Of a stretch of 64,000 nucleotides of DNA, positions 11,296 through 23,900 are shown in pieces (positions within the stretch are counted from its first letter, which is position 1; every line of letters begins with the position of its first letter). The notes below the pieces were generated by a model that was given only the letters and a program-made list of their open reading frames with translations, did no database searches and had not been told where the DNA came from. Source of the DNA: Rhynchonema sp. JSB1_4 (taxonomy: Eukaryota > Nematoda > Chromadorea > Monhysterida > Xyalidae). The stretch lies in contig JASAMV010008713.1 in the NCBI GenBank assembly GCA_030248065.1, positions 1-64,000 of the forward strand. The letters are read 5' to 3'. Position numbers and translations under genes: made by a program.

Positions 11296-13476
11296 TTATA
11301 AGAGCAGTCTGAGTCTGGTTGGGCTGCACAACACGAGCGTGATAACCGGTATGATGAGCGTGATTGAGTGACTTGACGGCGTTGCGACGGCCGCATTTGA
11401 GTTGCCGCGTTGTTGTTGTGCGTCGGACACGTGCGCCGTGGCCGGGTCCGACTGTTGTTGCTGCCGTGAAAGACGCGATGCCACTTCGGATGGGTCGAGT
11501 AGCAGGGGCTCGTCGTCAGATCTGCAATCGGCACAGCGTGAAGGGGTTTGCAAAGAAGAAAGTATCATTTTTATGTCTTCTGCGGGTCATTACGAACAAC
11601 TGGTTGTTTGTCAGTGGCAAACCAGTCACACATCTTCAAAGGAAAACAAATGAGCTATGCGCACATACTATACAGTAAACGAATCGCAGTCTGCTGCAGA
11701 TTTGTATTTATTGTGTTTTCCACCAGCAGAAATCTACCTGAATACAAAATTCAGAAAGTTGACGAGCGCAGTGTGAAACATCTGTGGCTGGTGCAGATAC
11801 GCTGCGTGACCGGCTTTCGGCACGATGAATGTGTTGTGGTAAGGGGTGGACTGGAACTCGGATAACGGACTGCCGTCGCTGTCGCCTCGGATGATCAGCA
11901 ACGGCGTCTGCAACACATCAGTGATCTTATGGACGAGGAGTTCCACACATTCAGAAATAATTGTAACTTTCAGGCCCTTTAACTCAAAACCCAGTAAAAT
12001 TAATGTATATAGTATGGTATACCAACGCTTAAAGCACACGCGACCGCAAACGCCATGTGACGTGTTACTCAGCAAAAATATTCGCTCTTTGCAAGTTGCA
12101 TCTCTGCCTTTCTGAATGAAAACATTTTCAACATGATTTAGTATCCAAACCGGTCGTTGTCACTAAAGATGACCTGATGCACCAGTTATAATAGCATGTC
12201 ACTATGACCCTTCTTGAAGCCCATGAATGTGATGTGCCTGCCCATCACCATTAAAATGTGTCCATAAAGCACCCCTCACGTAGATATACCTCAACGTCCT
12301 GCCAGTTCTGTGTGCTGGTTGGACAACAGGGTGCGATTGGAATGAACGCTCCAACCAGGTCGGCGTGTTTGGACACAAAATCGAGACTGAACTGTCCGCT
12401 GGCCGATGGAGACACGATGGCAGGCTTGGTGAGTCGAAGTACATCGATCAGATCGAGCATAAACGACGAACGACTGCGACTGAGACGACCTGTTGACGCG
12501 CGACCGAAACCTGGACGGGCGGTTGTTGAAATGTTGTTATTGACATTTATGAGCACCCAGAAAATGATACTGTTTCACATTTATTACAAGCAGACCTCGT
12601 ATAAGATATACATTATGGTGCAAACTCTGTTTTGCGAAAATTAGGTGACCAAAATGGCCGGGTGAATCGTTACATACCATGAGATATAACAATTACGTCA
12701 CTAGGTGATTGGTTGCTTTGCACACTGCAAAAAGTGAGCTCAGTCGGGGATTGAACCCGGGACCTCTCGCTCCCAAAGCGAGAATAATACTACAAGACCA
12801 CTGGGCCAACATACATGACGACCAAATTCGCAAACGAAGTGAATCACGCAAAACAATAACCGCTGCGCAGACACGCGGACACAAAAACGTGAAAACTGCC
12901 AAACCGATGTTGACACCAACCGGGTTGATCGATCGCAACAGTCCTGTAGCCAGCGGCAGCCAGTATCTGCATGGTCGTGGGCCCGGGTTGCCCAACCCTT
13001 TTTGCCCATGTGTCGGACGAGTAGATAGCACCGTGCAGCAATAGAACATCACCAATGTGACGCACATTCAATGGAGGATTGGCCTCCTTGTAGAACATTT
13101 GGATACCCTGATCAAGCGAGGAACTTTGTGTGAAAATCTGCATATCGGGCGATGGCCTGTGGTGCGTTTTCTGCTACTTTGAATCCTTCTTTCAATGCTC
13201 CCAAGCAGAACCTTACCTACCAATGTACTGTAGAAAATTGAACGAAACATCCAGACTAACTTCGTCGGCAAACGACTTCTGGTCGATATGATCCTTGATC
13301 GCAACCCTGTTTGCGCGCTTCAATAGTTCGTCTGAGAGCGGCGGCTCTGTGAAATCCACAGTCGAAAGATCGTCCAAGTCTCCTACGGCACTGACCTCAA
13401 TGAGAAACAACAAACGAAGCAGCAGCTGGGTCCAGGGCATTGTTGGTTTTGGCAGAGTCACTCTGAATCGGGTCAT
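11296..13476 (-). CDS. ABHD14-like alpha/beta hydrolase with N-terminal anchor and extra C-terminal tail
   Basis: Exons from 5' to 3' on the minus strand: 13476-13217, 13123-12921, 12510-12290, 11907-11738, 11521-11296 (1080 nt, 359 aa). Residues about 14-34 are hydrophobic, like the anchor of ABHD14A. The hydrolase core contains DVLLLHGAIYSSDTW (oxyanion region), SPSASG with the presumed nucleophile Ser190, GDSDG with Asp239 and KAGHAAY with His262, so the triad is intact. ABHD14 proteins are putative hydrolases; ABHD14B is described as a lysine deacetylase acting on proteins. If intron 4 is retained, a TAG follows FVFR directly and the protein ends like its relatives. Splicing at GTAGAT adds a 76-residue Ser/Gln-rich tail with a hydrophobic end (about LIIPVITLVLC). 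The exon 1/2 junction was chosen for phase continuity and uses an unusual AAG acceptor. Confidence 0.82.
12736..12807 (-). tRNA. tRNA-Pro (TGG)-like gene, slightly degenerate
   Basis: A 72 nt cloverleaf on the minus strand, from GGCCCAGTGGTCTTGTAGTA to the acceptor end CTGAGCT. The anticodon stem CTCGC/GCGAG encloses TTTGGGA, giving anticodon TGG (Pro); the B box GGTTCAATC is good. The acceptor stem has one C-A mismatch and one G-T pair, the D stem one mismatch and the T stem one mismatch, so it may be a young pseudogene. It sits in intron 2 of the ABHD14-like gene on the same strand. Confidence 0.65.
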
Positions 13477-16400
13477 CTTCGGTTGTTTCAAGGCATTTTT
13501 TCAACTCAGTGATGCATTTTTTGTTAGATTCGTTTCCAATTTTCGATTATGAGTTCGCTGAAAAGTCGAAGTTTGTCAGAATCATGAATACAATAGCGCC
13601 AGCAACCATTACGCCTGAACGCGTTTCACAACGCATGTTTTCAAAATTTTAATTTCCCATCGCACCTACTGACATTGGGCTTCATGCGTGCGTTATAAAA
13701 TCATAAAAACCGCAATTTTCGCCAAGCAAGTTCATGCTGGGAACCAGCCTTTCCTTTCATTTTGAGCGCGCGCCGATGGGAAAAAAGTTTGCTGAAAGTT
13801 TAAAAAACGCGCACAGTCTTGCTTTGACAAAATTATAATGCGCAAGATATATAATCATGTGAGAAGTTGCGAACATAAACACTTCAATGTTTAGACGAGT
13901 CAGAAACAAGCGCATAGCACTGGAGACAAAATTACAAGATCCTGCGCGTCAGGCATGTACAGCAGGATACAAATCAAATAATGGAAATAATAAGTGACAT
14001 GAGCCACGCTCGACGTTATATGTAGTAGTAGTGTTTCTCTGCCTCACGCGTCACTAAACAGAGTTCACGGAGTCCAAACTTTCAAACAACGTGTGTGTGT
14101 GTGTGAAGGTGAAAATGAGTTTGCGCCGTCGTGTCTGAGAACTTCGTCTTGAGACCCACTCAAATATGAGTTAAAGAGAAATAGGAATACTTATCAATAA
14201 TAGGGAACACGGCACTACAAACAAACACAGATTGCATGATTGCGAGCGTTCTCAATTAGAAATCGTAGTGCGCAATTCCCTCCAGGTGCCATTAGGTGCT
14301 GAACTCACAACCCCAGCGTGTGTGGGTGCACCCGTGAACATTCGTCGGGTTCAAGGATTGAGACAGAGGGCCCACACGCAACCGACTAATGAAGTGTAAA
14401 TATCAGGGCGGACATGGTTCATCTGCAAATGTCGGCTTATTTTCGGAAACATTTGCTGCGAAAATGACGTCCAAATATAAAATTGTGGTTTCTGTTGCCA
14501 TGTTTTACGCGCACAATGAGGAATTTAGCAGTTGGAACCTCGAAGGACCACATTTGAAGCGACAGAACCGTGCACAAATTACATTATTCGTCTTGCAAAT
14601 GGTTGAATAATAGACTGGAATTCAGAAAGATGTGCCAGCCGGGCGCTGCGGCAACACATCAGATAACGAAGTATTGAGTGTACTACGCCAGTCTTCCGAC
14701 GCCAATTTTTGAATGAATGTTGGTATTTTTCTGCAAAAAAAGGTCCCGAGCGAGACTGATCACATGGCTAAGGGCAATGCATCAAGATAACAAAAATTCT
14801 GCAGCGCTGCAGCGCACTATGCTTGGAGCGTGGCTTATCTGATATTTGGGGGAATTTGTAAAACTATAAGTGGTCAGAGAATTGCGTTTGTACACTGGCA
14901 GCGCGGTGCACTCACACGACCAATTCGATGTCGCAAAGTACACAAAATGCGGTGCGCTCATTTTTTTCATCAAAACAGCACAGAGCAGCCAAGAGTGGTT
15001 TTGTCATGAGCAGCGCATTTGAATATGACTGTACATTTGTGCGTGTTTGTACATTTTGGCTAATGTTTGTTTTAGGAGAAGCTGCACCACGTCTATGAGG
15101 GCGAAATAAGGCTCGCTTGAAGCTTGTGCCTGCGGCAAGCTCAGCGCTGTGATTTGTTATTGGATCAAATTGCAAAAAACGGTTGTGGGAACTTGAAACA
15201 TCACAAGTTTTCTACATCGGTCTTCTGCAAAAAATAATAAGCTACACAGCAGGGCGTTTCTTGCGTCAAACAAAAAACACTACAGGTGCTTTCACAATGA
15301 ATAAATCTATGTTGATGTATTTGGCCAGCTGTAGGGGACAGACTCAGTTTTGTGTGCAGTGCACAATAACGAAACATGAACATGCAAAGTTCCGACCAAT
15401 GCGCGCCACTTCGGTGACATGCGGCCATTGGCAATAATGCACATTGATTTTTATGGTTGGAGTGTTTTGGACACATGAACACATGTGAACTAAAAAAACT
15501 ACATATCCACTTTTTTGAAAGACAAGTACCTAATTGGATAACAGGATGGGCGTGACAGACGGCCCACTTGAAAGCCCTTCCCGACGTTTGAAGCACAAAA
15601 TGAGCAGTCGTTTTTTCATGAAACACACACTTATGTACATACTGCGTGTATCTCATCCGTTAAAAGCTTGTTAAGTTCAACAATAACAACATATTTCAAA
15701 GAACTAAAAGTACCAAATCTTGACGAGATTTCTCAACCGAGATCCGAGCAAAACCAACTTTGTCAATCGACTTAATTGCCGCCCTGAAATCCGACTCACC
15801 GAACACTCAATTACCTCGTTTTGAACTGCACCACTGCGTCAGCGCTGTTCCAAGCAACCCAAGCGGAGCGGTCGACATTGTTTTTGACAACAAAGCATCA
15901 TGTGTGACAGAAAACAGTGAATCAGTTTTCCAAGGTGCGGTGAAATCAAACACAAAAACAATCGTGGTACTCAACAAACGGACATCAAACCGTTTCTGCG
16001 TGCGAACTAACATTTGAGTTGTGGCTATGCGAATGCGACCTGCCTGCCCACTTGTCACACAACCAGCTCAAGTGAGCACGCAAAAAAACAACTGTACGAC
16101 TGCTGTCGGTGACTGAGCGCATTATGACAATAGGGAACTTACAAAAATATTGGGCGCTGAGCATTCGTTTGAAAACGTTTACGTTCGGGATTGCGTTTTG
16201 CACTTTTCTGGCTGCACCCTGGATGCTTGGGCGCTAAAGTGTCCGTCTGGCTTATCGACTGAGCGCAGATTGAATTATGACCACTGTTTTGGCTTGGATG
16301 GAACGCCGTTCGTTCGTGTGATCGAAAACGCACACTTTTCAAATCGACCTGTGTTCTGGGTGGGGGAACATGTGCAAAAACAGCAGTGGTTTGGGTGAGG

Positions 16401-17411
16401 ATGGTTCAACTACAGTAGAATTATATGGCCGCTTCCGTTTTCATCAAAATGAAAGACACTGCTGGGAACTGGAGGCACTTCATGTGTTGCATTGAGACGG
16501 CGTGCCATAATGTATAATGTTAGTGCGGGATTGTAAAATTGCGCTTAGTGAAGTTGCAAAGATGGCCATTAAAGTAGCGCCGCCGCAAACGTTTGAGAAT
16601 TTTGCCCAAAAACGCAGACCACACGAGCGTTGGAGGGATGAACGTTCCACTCCATTATGTCGTGTTCGCAGTGTCTGGCAAAAAAAGTATTTATTACAAA
16701 ATCGGGGTTAAAATACCTCGACAACTCTTTCACTCTTCATGTACATATAAACCTACACATTGAGATTACGCAACACTTGGGTGGGTTCCGCAGCTGTTGG
16801 CCACATGTCAAAATGACCGCTGTTGTTTGTTAGGTGAGGAAGAGAAGGAGATTGTGAAACTCAAATGCTCAACCGCGATACATATTCTCAGAAGTATTCG
16901 GGTTTAAATTATATGTCTCAAACTGCCTGAAACATCTGCAAAATGGATAATCAGATTCACATAATCAGATGTATGGGTAAGAAAAGTGAGAACCAAGGCC
17001 ATCGACACAAACTCAGCTATAGTATCCACATTGATGTTTCACGTCGCTTTGGCGTTTCTAACGAAACCGGTTCTGTTGCTGCTCGTAAAAAGCATTGAAG
17101 TGGTATTTTACTGTATGTCACTTTATGGTGTCAGAAGAAGCTTTCACGATGCAAAGAACACACGCGCGGAAACCGTGCACACTTCATAGTTTAGCTTATG
17201 TAGGTTCAAACCAAAACACACTAAATCCCCGCGTTTTCAACACCCACCCACATACTGTCTACTCAACAAAACAGCCAACACTAAATAATAGCCTTCGGTT
17301 CCCAAAGACGTGAAGCTATAGTGTGCTAATCTCGCTAACGGCTCCCGTACATACCGCATTGCATACAAGCTTTTCGCTTGTCAATATGTCTGGCGCCTGT
17401 AACCCAGTCAC
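13477..17411. other. 3.9 kb without a recognised gene
   Basis: Short ORFs only; no domain or exon chain recognised on either strand. A short GT microsatellite lies near 14091-14104. The region upstream of 13476 should contain the ABHD14-like promoter. Confidence 0.4.
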
Positions 17412-18135
17412 CAGGGTTGAAAAAAAAAATTTTTTTATTAACGAGCTTTTTTTTTTAAAAAAAAAATTTTTTTTTTGATTTTTTTTTTGACGAAAATTTT
17501 TTTTATTAGAAAAAGTGTTGCAAACGACGTTTCAGGATAAATGAAATCGATGCAACATATTTTTCAAAAATTGAAAAATTTTCGCCTGAGACCCAACTTG
17601 TGTGGTGACACCCGGTAGCATTGTGCGATTCTATGGAATCCTACCAGCCTGAGGTTGATCTTGACTAACGATGTTACTCCAATGTATTGTAGCATGCCGT
17701 ACAACGTATTTTAATGCATCTAATGCCGTATATCTGATATACGACCATCAAAATATCGATTACAGCCCAAATCTTGCGTGTCAGATCGACTTTGCGCGCC
17801 CGGTTTTGCACCAGACCTATGTACATACATGTGTAGTAGCATGCAGTGGTACATTATCGGTGCCACATCACTATAAAAGACCATCCCCGCGCATCCCTGT
17901 ACGGATTTGGGGACAATACAGGGCGCCGCAGGCGCGATTTTGGAAAAATTGTCCCGTCCACAGAAAAAAAGTGCCAATTTTTTGCCTCGAAAAAGGCCAT
18001 TTTTGGACATTTCAGCCCATTTTGGGCAACTTTTTTTTATTAAAAAAAAAGCAAAATCTGAGTTTCAAAAAAAAAAATTTTTTTTTTAAAAAAAAAATTT
18101 TTTAATTAACCACTTTTTTTTTTGAAACAACCCTG
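17412..18135. mobile_element. hAT-like non-autonomous element, 724 bp, exact 8 bp TSD
   Basis: Ends are CAGGGTTG and CAACCCTG, and the subterminal regions are inverted A/T homopolymer blocks (17419-17500 and 18060-18125). It is flanked by the exact 8 bp direct repeat CCAGTCAC (17404-17411 and 18136-18143), the duplication size of hAT transposons. No transposase is present. Its middle part (17650-17793) and right half are shared with the truncated copy at 7632-7972. Confidence 0.85.
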
Positions 18136-21100
18136 CCAGTCACAACAAAGAAAACACTCTTGAAAGCACGCAATGCGCCACAACTTACGGCACCGCACCC
18201 CAGCAGCCCAAACACCGGATAAGTTGGAGCCCTTTGTCGAGCTGCAATGTACCGACAGCCAAATCTAAGGTAAACACTCTGTTATCTGGGACGTCCGGAA
18301 ATGAATCCGGGGACCGTTTGACCGCTGTGTATGTGCCTGTTCGCAACTGTGAAAGGGGATACATTCATAGGGGTACACCTGCGGCCACTTTATACGATAA
18401 TGACAGGTAGATGGCCAGTGAACTGAAAAGTGCTTGTGATCGGAACAGAGAAAGAGAAACAGTTGAAAATTACCAGCCTGCCGGATGACAGCACCGGACC
18501 TGCACATGTTTTCTCTGCGGTAATTACAGGCCTTGTGATCCTCTTGTTAGAAAAGAGAAAATCAGACGTTGCTGACCGCTGAGCGGGCTTTTTTTACAGT
18601 GACAATGGGTCAAACAGCAACTTAAACCCGTTTCACCCGTCAGACAATGTCCAAAAAGATAACACAACAGCGCCACCAAACCGCAAGTTCAGGTTCAAGG
18701 GATTTGAAAAGAAAAGTGACAAAAAGCACTGGGTGTGGTGTGGGTAAATTACTCAGCTTCACACCACACATGCGGTGTGACAGTAACGTGTGGTTTAGTG
18801 CACTCCGTATGAAAATCAGTAAATGGGTACAGCACTCAGTGACTCCTGGCAAACGTTGACCCTCATTCCCGACAGACCAAAAGGACCCAACTTTCACAAA
18901 ACACACACGCGCACGCATTGTGATGTTTTGATGCGGAACGAAACGATCCTTACACTCCGCGGGGGTAAAAATGAATAGATAAATATTGCAAACGCATTGA
19001 GATCAGGATTGGGATACACATTACGTCAATTGTGATTGTATTTATCCACAAGGCGACATTATAGTGCTTTGTGTGCTGAAAACTTTGGTATATTGGCAGA
19101 TTGAAGTACTATTTGGGAACAAACCAATGACGTTTTCCGTGACCCAAGGGCTCAGCGAGTTTAAGAACAACCGTACCGTATTTACATAATTTCTATGTAC
19201 CTATAGGTATTGATAGGCCGGCAGTTATGAGCTTATGGTTGGAGAGCACAAGTCCGCTTTCGGTGCACCAAATAAGACGCACCAACTATCAAGATCACCC
19301 CCAGTTTGCGTGGAACACCCAAGGTGCGAGCCAAGGTCGAGGTGTAAACACATGTCAGATTGGATTGGAATTTGGAATTATCATAACAAGCAATATGCAT
19401 GTGCCCGCAATCTTCGGTTACGTGCGAGCATAAATATCATGGTGAAATATTATGCAGGTTGCGAGAAATTGGATTAGGCAATAGTGCACACGCAAGAAAA
19501 ACAGAAAACATTTCGCTTACACTACGTGCAGGACGACCGTGAAGTGTTCGATGATGGAGTAGCTCTACTGCATGTACATCAGGCGCATGCAGCATGTAAT
19601 ACTCAATCAAAACACGTTACATTTAGACTGTTGAATTTTAATCTTGTTATGCAACGAAAAATTATATCTGCGCAGTCCGAAGACGTCGGCTTCATGAACG
19701 TTATGATATTTTTTACTGTGATGAAAACCGAAATATTGTTGGCGAAGCGACCATGGTGTGAACTGCTGAGCATATGTAATTTTCAGCAAGTAGCTTCGTT
19801 GGTACCAACTGTGCGAGTCGGTGCCACCATGACATGGGCCCATACTGATTGCTGCTATCGGCTGCGGATCATCTGGTCAAGTGTGTGCAAGCCATACGTA
19901 TGTACGAATACACAGTTTGACAAGATTTACATATTATATGTACCGCATCTTCCAAACTGCTCTGTGTTCCCGTTGCACCCAAGAACGCTGAATACGAGAA
20001 ATCACCACAGCTCATGAACTGTGCGACACTTTGCACCCCGTGACCTCATGGGCAATAAGTCAAGCGGGACACGGACATGACACAAATTAGACGTGATTCG
20101 ATCGCGCCGTTATCACGCGTGTGTGAGTGATTGAGTGGCTTTATTCACTTCAGGGTTACAACCGTTCTACAAAAAAGAGGTTGAAAAAATGGACACAACT
20201 GTAGAAATCGGGGACAGTGATCATTCTTCTCATCGAACAAGCAAAATATGGATTGAAAGTTATTTCAAACACGAAAAGATCTCTCGCAGTGTCGCCCTCA
20301 TACTACATTCGATCGCGGTTCACTTCCGCTGTTCCGCTTTCAACGAAAAGTGTAGCAAACAAATGTTGTGAGAGCAAGAATCCAGCGATCAGCCTTCCAG
20401 CCTTGTGTACTGCCATTCAACAGTGCCTGCGAGCACGTGTCTGTGCCAGTCACGCACGGGCAGTTTTATTGGGCCCAAATCATAACATATGGCCTGTGAG
20501 TGTTTTGGCAAGTAGGTTGAGCCGAGACATTGATGCATTTCGTTGCTGTTGTTGCTATCAAGATGTTGTGAAAGTGATTTGTTGTTTGGACGCGATTAAT
20601 CAAATCATCCCCACACGACGTGTCTCCCTGGGTGCTGCACAGTGGGTCCCAAGCTTACGTACATACATGATCGTGGGATCTGCTCTGCTGCTGCTCCCCT
20701 TGTTCAATGGTGCAAACAAAACATCAGCCGCCCCCATTCGAGAAGAGCCCATTGCAGCTGTAACAGTGTTGTCATTTTATTCTTGTACGCTCTTGTTTGA
20801 TTGGAATAAAAAGCTAAAGTGTGTCACAGACACGGTGCACTAAACACCAATGAGCCCTAATCTAAGCAAAGATCAAAGCATGGCCTACTTGACGCTGACA
20901 CCTAGTACATAATCCAAAAGCATGTAGATACTAGACTTTAATTTGAAATCGAAATCGCAAGGTCTCTCGAAATGAAAATTCACAGTATCGCGAATGAAAT
21001 GGCAACACTTTTCAACTGTAGTTTGTGAACGTCGGAACGAACAAACGACTTTCAACTCGTTTCCTTTGTATGCCAAGGGATGCCACACGTACACACTATA

Positions 21101-23900
21101 ATATGTACGTATACATACCTTTGACCAACGCCTTTCTTATCGTCTGATCCAGTCAACAAGGAGCACAATGGTGGCTTGGTTACCATGGTTTTTGTGGCTT
21201 GGCGAGCTAATGAAACCACAGCCATGGTTTGCTGTTATGCATCCACGTCCGTGCTTTTGTGTCTCCTTGCATGTAATTTAAAAAGGTCCTGTACAAAACA
21301 ATGCAAAATGTACAACTAATCTAAAGGCACAATTCAAGCTGTTCGAACAAGTTTTGAGGAAAGTTTTCAGCACTGTGTCAAAATGGCGGAATGATGCAAC
21401 AACCCGAGCACAATTTGCTGTCCGCTTTCGTACTTTGTCGTCGTTGCGAACGTCAGCATTCTCTCGAGCCTCCCATCGAACCCGTTGCAGCTCGACCATT
21501 TGGTATGTAAATGCGTAGTAACAGAAAGTATAATTGTGTACCTTGGCGTATACGCATGTACTTTGTGGTACAAAATTGAAAAATGTGTTCGCTGACACGC
21601 GGTGTGCCAGACCATCATCAGTCCACACGGAAACTTTGTCCACAACTGTACTGCACAGTTCACTGCTGCTCAGTCCCTGATTTGTACTCGGGTTGCTTTC
21701 GCGTGTTGCGAGCGAGTTTGATCCGATTACGTGTGCTTGCTAATGGCAAATGAGTGGCCTAATGCGCCAGATAGATGAAGCCTCAGGCGGCCATGTCGCT
21801 CGGGGATCCTCATGCTCAAATTGACTACATACTACGCACATCTAGGGGCTTGCGGGGTACTTGCCCGTGAGATTGTTTATCAGACATTTTAATAGCACTG
21901 TTTTCTAAGTTCCGCTGCGTGAGAGTGTGAGTCTCGGTTTATGCTTTTTATCAGATTATCGAACTGACCAATGGATGGATATCATTGCAGACCCGATCAC
22001 GACCAATCAACCGCTGCCGCTCAGTCAATCACTCGATCTGCGTGCGTTCTCAGCGGATGTGATCTTGGAACGACAGAAGTCGGTAACAGGAATTGGGGAC
22101 GGCGCGCTACCAGTGGCGGTAGTGTTGAAACATCGCCCATTTTGGTACCACGCTTGTAGATTTGCTGCACAAGTTGCTCAAACATCGTTCGGCAGAACAG
22201 CTGTGAGAACACGATCGTTGCGATACACGCGCTTCGACTTTTCACGAGTACGGCACACGAGTGAGGCATGTGCGCGAGCTACATACGACTTGCTCCTATA
22301 TGTAGCTCTGCAAATTACAGAATTGATGTATGCTATCATTGACACAGTGCATAAACCTGTCGTCAGCTATTACGGTGCAGCAGCGTATATCTTGTGAGAA
22401 AAAACTTGCAGAAAGGTCATGTTGCTGTCATTTTTCTTCGTTTGCCCTGCCCTTGACGCCTATGTGTATGCGCCCACGTAATAGTGCACCTGGTTATGGT
22501 GCACCTGTGCTCACTTTGGCTTGGCGGCACAGAACTGTAAACAAGTATACATATAGACAGCGACTCTTTTTACATTTGAGCGTACTTCTTGTGCTTCAAC
22601 GATAACCACCTGGGCAAGAGGCATTACGTGTCCATGCATAAAACGCAATGGTTATAGTGACTTCTACCCTGGTGCTTAAGTTTCAGAACGTGTATGAACC
22701 AATGCGTACCTACACGTAGTACCTATACAAGATGCTTGTGTATGTACTTTACTTTCACGCTCGACTTGTCTCACTAAAAGCCGACAGACGTCACGTTGCC
22801 CAACCGATGGAGCTCTTCCGTCCTTTAAAACCCATACAATGTGTGACGGCTCTGGTTAATTCTTGCTGTGCGGGCTTGGCTATCCTGTCCACCTTTAATT
22901 ATTGGTTCGTTATTGCTGTGGTCACCGGGTAAGGTTTGCGCCGTTTAATAAACGACCGAAGAAAGTATACAGGGCAAAACAGTTTCTTGAGTCTGTTTCG
23001 CCAGTGCTCGCCATGCGTGCACCACGTACACGGCTGTATTGCGTGATTTGAAAATTAGCATAAACCCTCTGGTCGCCAGCGCAGCAAGTAAACAAGCTTC
23101 AGTTTAGGCTTTGGATAATTTTGCCCCCGACTGACGGTTTCTGTCAGTTTCGGGTTTGGCACGCTATAGTTGGTTAAGACGCTTGAGTTGTTGTGTGCGT
23201 ATGGCATGCGGCGGCTCATGTGTGCACAAGCTTGATGAAGACTGGGAAGTGTTTTCGCCCATCCAAGAGAGACGATGATACCTAGCTGTAGACACACAAG
23301 AGTACTACAGCGAACTGGCGGAATGAAATTTTAGTGCAGATACATATATTGTATGTGTGCACCTTTACTCCCATACTGCTTGTTTTTAGCGTTCCATTCT
23401 GAAGACTGTATGTAGTCAGTCCGTTGTCCAAACCCACATTTTCTTTGAAAATATGCACCTATCGTCACGTCAGGCACAGAGTAATATGTAATTGCCTTCG
23501 TTAGATTCAGCAGCACAAGCTGTTCCCGGAATGCTTACTTTTGGCAGGTGAGGTCACCATTCGAGCACTTATAGGTACTTTGGATTTTTTTGAATTGAAA
23601 CTGTTGTCCATACTGCCGGTGCTGATGCTCACTGGCCATTGTACCTTGGTTACAAAAACAGGCGTTTCACATCTGTTATCGGATGTAGATGACGTGTATC
23701 TTGAAACTTGAGATCAGGCCTTGTCAGACAGCCTTTCATGTCGAGCAAATAACGTTCAAGATGTGGGCATGGCTACCTAGTGTTTTACACAACACTACAT
23801 AAATTGCTGTCAGCCGAAAAAACCTTGAAAACCATTCTTGTGTGATAGCAATAATGTGACCGAAGTTTCCAGATTTCAACAAGCCACTCCATTGGTGGAT
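18136..23900. other. 5.8 kb without a recognised gene
   Basis: Many ORFs up to 208 codons (for example 20217-20843 + and 19484-20017 +), but none shows conserved motifs, biased composition or an exon chain. Presumed intergenic, with the promoter of the gene starting at 23901 at its right end. Confidence 0.4.

Noticed and set aside
19484..20843. Two ORFs of 177 and 208 codons
   Set aside because: No recognisable motif, no plausible Kozak or splice context, ordinary composition; consistent with chance in AT-moderate DNA.
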